Source: Caulobacter sp. X (GTDB taxonomy: Bacteria; Pseudomonadota; Alphaproteobacteria; Caulobacterales; Caulobacteraceae). Taken from it: a DNA stretch of 64,000 nt. A program made the translations under genes and the position numbers. Below the pieces are notes generated by a model, which searched no databases, was not told the origin of the DNA, and saw nothing but the letters and a program-made list of their open reading frames with translations. The stretch covers positions 2,046,001-2,110,000 of the forward strand of contig NZ_PEGF01000001.1 of the NCBI RefSeq assembly GCF_002742635.1. The letters run 5' to 3'. Positions 63,245-64,000 of this stretch are shown piece by piece. The first letter of the stretch is position 1; the number at the start of each line of letters is the position of its first letter.

Positions 63245-64000
63245 CTAGCCCCCAATGATCTTGCGCACAGCGGCGACGAGCTCGCCGCGCGGAATGGTCT
63301 GCTGGCCGGGACGCTCGGCCTTCCAGGCGGCGTTGTCGGCCACGCCCGAGGCCAGCTCGCGGCCCAGGTCCAGGTCCTTGATCGTCACCGTGCCGGCCGC
63401 GATCTCGTCGCCGCCCAGCATGATGGCCGCGGGCGACAGGCGCCGATCGGCGTACTTCATCTGCGGCCGCATGCCGGAAGTCCCCAGATAGACCTCGGCC
63501 GGGATGCCCGCCGCGCGCAATTCTCCGACCACGGAGAAGTATTCCGGCATGTGCGCGTCGTCGAAGGCGATGACCACCACCGGCCCGCGCGCCGCCCCGC
63601 CCGGCTCGCGCCCGGCCGCCCGCAGCGCCGCCGCCAGGCGCGACACCCCGAACGAGAAGCCCGTCGCCGGCGTCACATTGCCGGTGAACCGCGCCACCAG
63701 GTCGTCATAGCGCCCGCCGCCGCCGATCGAGCCGAAGGTGACCTTGTTCCCCTTCTCGTCGGTGGTGGAGAGCAACAGCTCGGCCTCGAACACCGCGCCG
63801 GTGTAGTATTCCAGCCCGCGCACGATCGAGGGATCGATGAAGGCCTGGTCGTCGGCGATCCCCAGGCTGGTCAGGGCCGCGTCGATCCGCGACAGCTCCA
63901 GAAGGCCCTCGTCGCCCTCGGCCGAGCCGCCGATCACCTTGGCGATGTTGTCCAGCGTCGCGGCGCGACCACCCGTCGAGCCGGCCTGGACGAAGTCCAG
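63245..64000 (-). CDS. hisS: Histidyl-tRNA synthetase (N-terminal part outside window)
   Basis: The frame is open to the window end; 251 C-terminal residues are present. It includes the histidine-A motif SIVRGLEYYTGAVFEAELL, the class II core FGSIGGGGRYDDLVARF and a C-terminal anticodon-binding domain (VVVIAFDDAHMPEYFSVVGELRAAGIPAEVYLG). It charges tRNA-His. It is the first of the hisS-hisZ-hisG genes. Confidence 0.93.
   Translation of the reverse strand: MDFVQAGSTGGRAATLDNIAKVIGGSAEGDEGLLELSRIDAALTSLGIADDQAFIDPSIVRGLEYYTGAVFEAELLLSTTDEKGNKVTFGSIGGGGRYDDLVARFTGNVTPATGFSFGVSRLAAALRAAGREPGGAARGPVVVIAFDDAHMPEYFSVVGELRAAGIPAEVYLGTSGMRPQMKYADRRLSPAAIMLGGDEIAAGTVTIKDLDLGRELASGVADNAAWKAERPGQQTIPRGELVAAVRKIIGG

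Overview
The window is high-GC alphaproteobacterial chromosome, almost certainly from the genus Caulobacter. The best marker is lovK-lovR, a blue-light LOV histidine kinase with its single-domain response regulator. With the chosen start, the photo-reactive cysteine falls at residue 70 and the phospho-acceptor histidine at residue 180, the numbers I recall for Caulobacter LovK. Other support comes from a GCTANAWC-type -10 promoter, a large TonB-dependent receptor, a hisS-hisZ-hisG operon and a dnaX-ebfC-recR operon next to the SRP RNA gene. I cannot name the species.

Layout. 1-6.2 kb: end of an autotransporter, a porin plus sulfate-binding protein, lovK-lovR-SemiSWEET. 6.2-14.8 kb: argB-HAD phosphatase-dapD, fmt-truA, glsA, dapE, a cupin, def, separated by palindromic intergenic repeats. 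14.8-22.1 kb: rmuC, recR, ebfC, dnaX, SRP RNA, nudC, amn. 22.4-30.2 kb: a dicarboxylate symporter, a secreted protein, a ketopantoate reductase-like enzyme, nrdB, a glutathione transferase, a hypothetical gene, an AraC-type membrane regulator and a CPBP protease. 30.2-33.7 kb: a probable attenuator ahead of asd, then nrdA. 33.8-37 kb: small accessory genes, including a low-GC broken metalloprotease gene. 37-49 kb: patatin, PAQR, TauE, an OmpA-like protein, a methyltransferase, two CPA2 antiporters around a small HTH gene, a MaoC hydratase and an M13 peptidase. 49-56.5 kb: a BlaI/M56 regulatory pair, fabA and an EmrAB-TolC-like tripartite efflux operon. 56.9-64 kb: a TonB receptor, a sulfotransferase-like gene and hisG/hisZ/hisS (hisS runs off the end).

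How genes connect. dapD, dapE and asd are steps of lysine/diaminopimelate synthesis. asd makes aspartate semialdehyde, the branch point to Lys, Thr, Met and Ile, and is preceded by a 26-codon reading frame rich in Thr with Lys and Ile codons, followed by mutually exclusive hairpins. nrdA and nrdB are about 5 kb apart on opposite strands, yet each has a pair of NrdR-like boxes with centres exactly 31 bp apart.

The most unusual signals are the asd leader; a ~160-bp intergenic element present twice whose long stem differs at five base pairs with both partners changed; a possible pseudoknot upstream of nrdA; two TTTTGAC-N6-GTCAAAA palindromes in a convergent intergenic region; and the metalloprotease gene with a nonsense codon plus a frameshift at a G8 tract.
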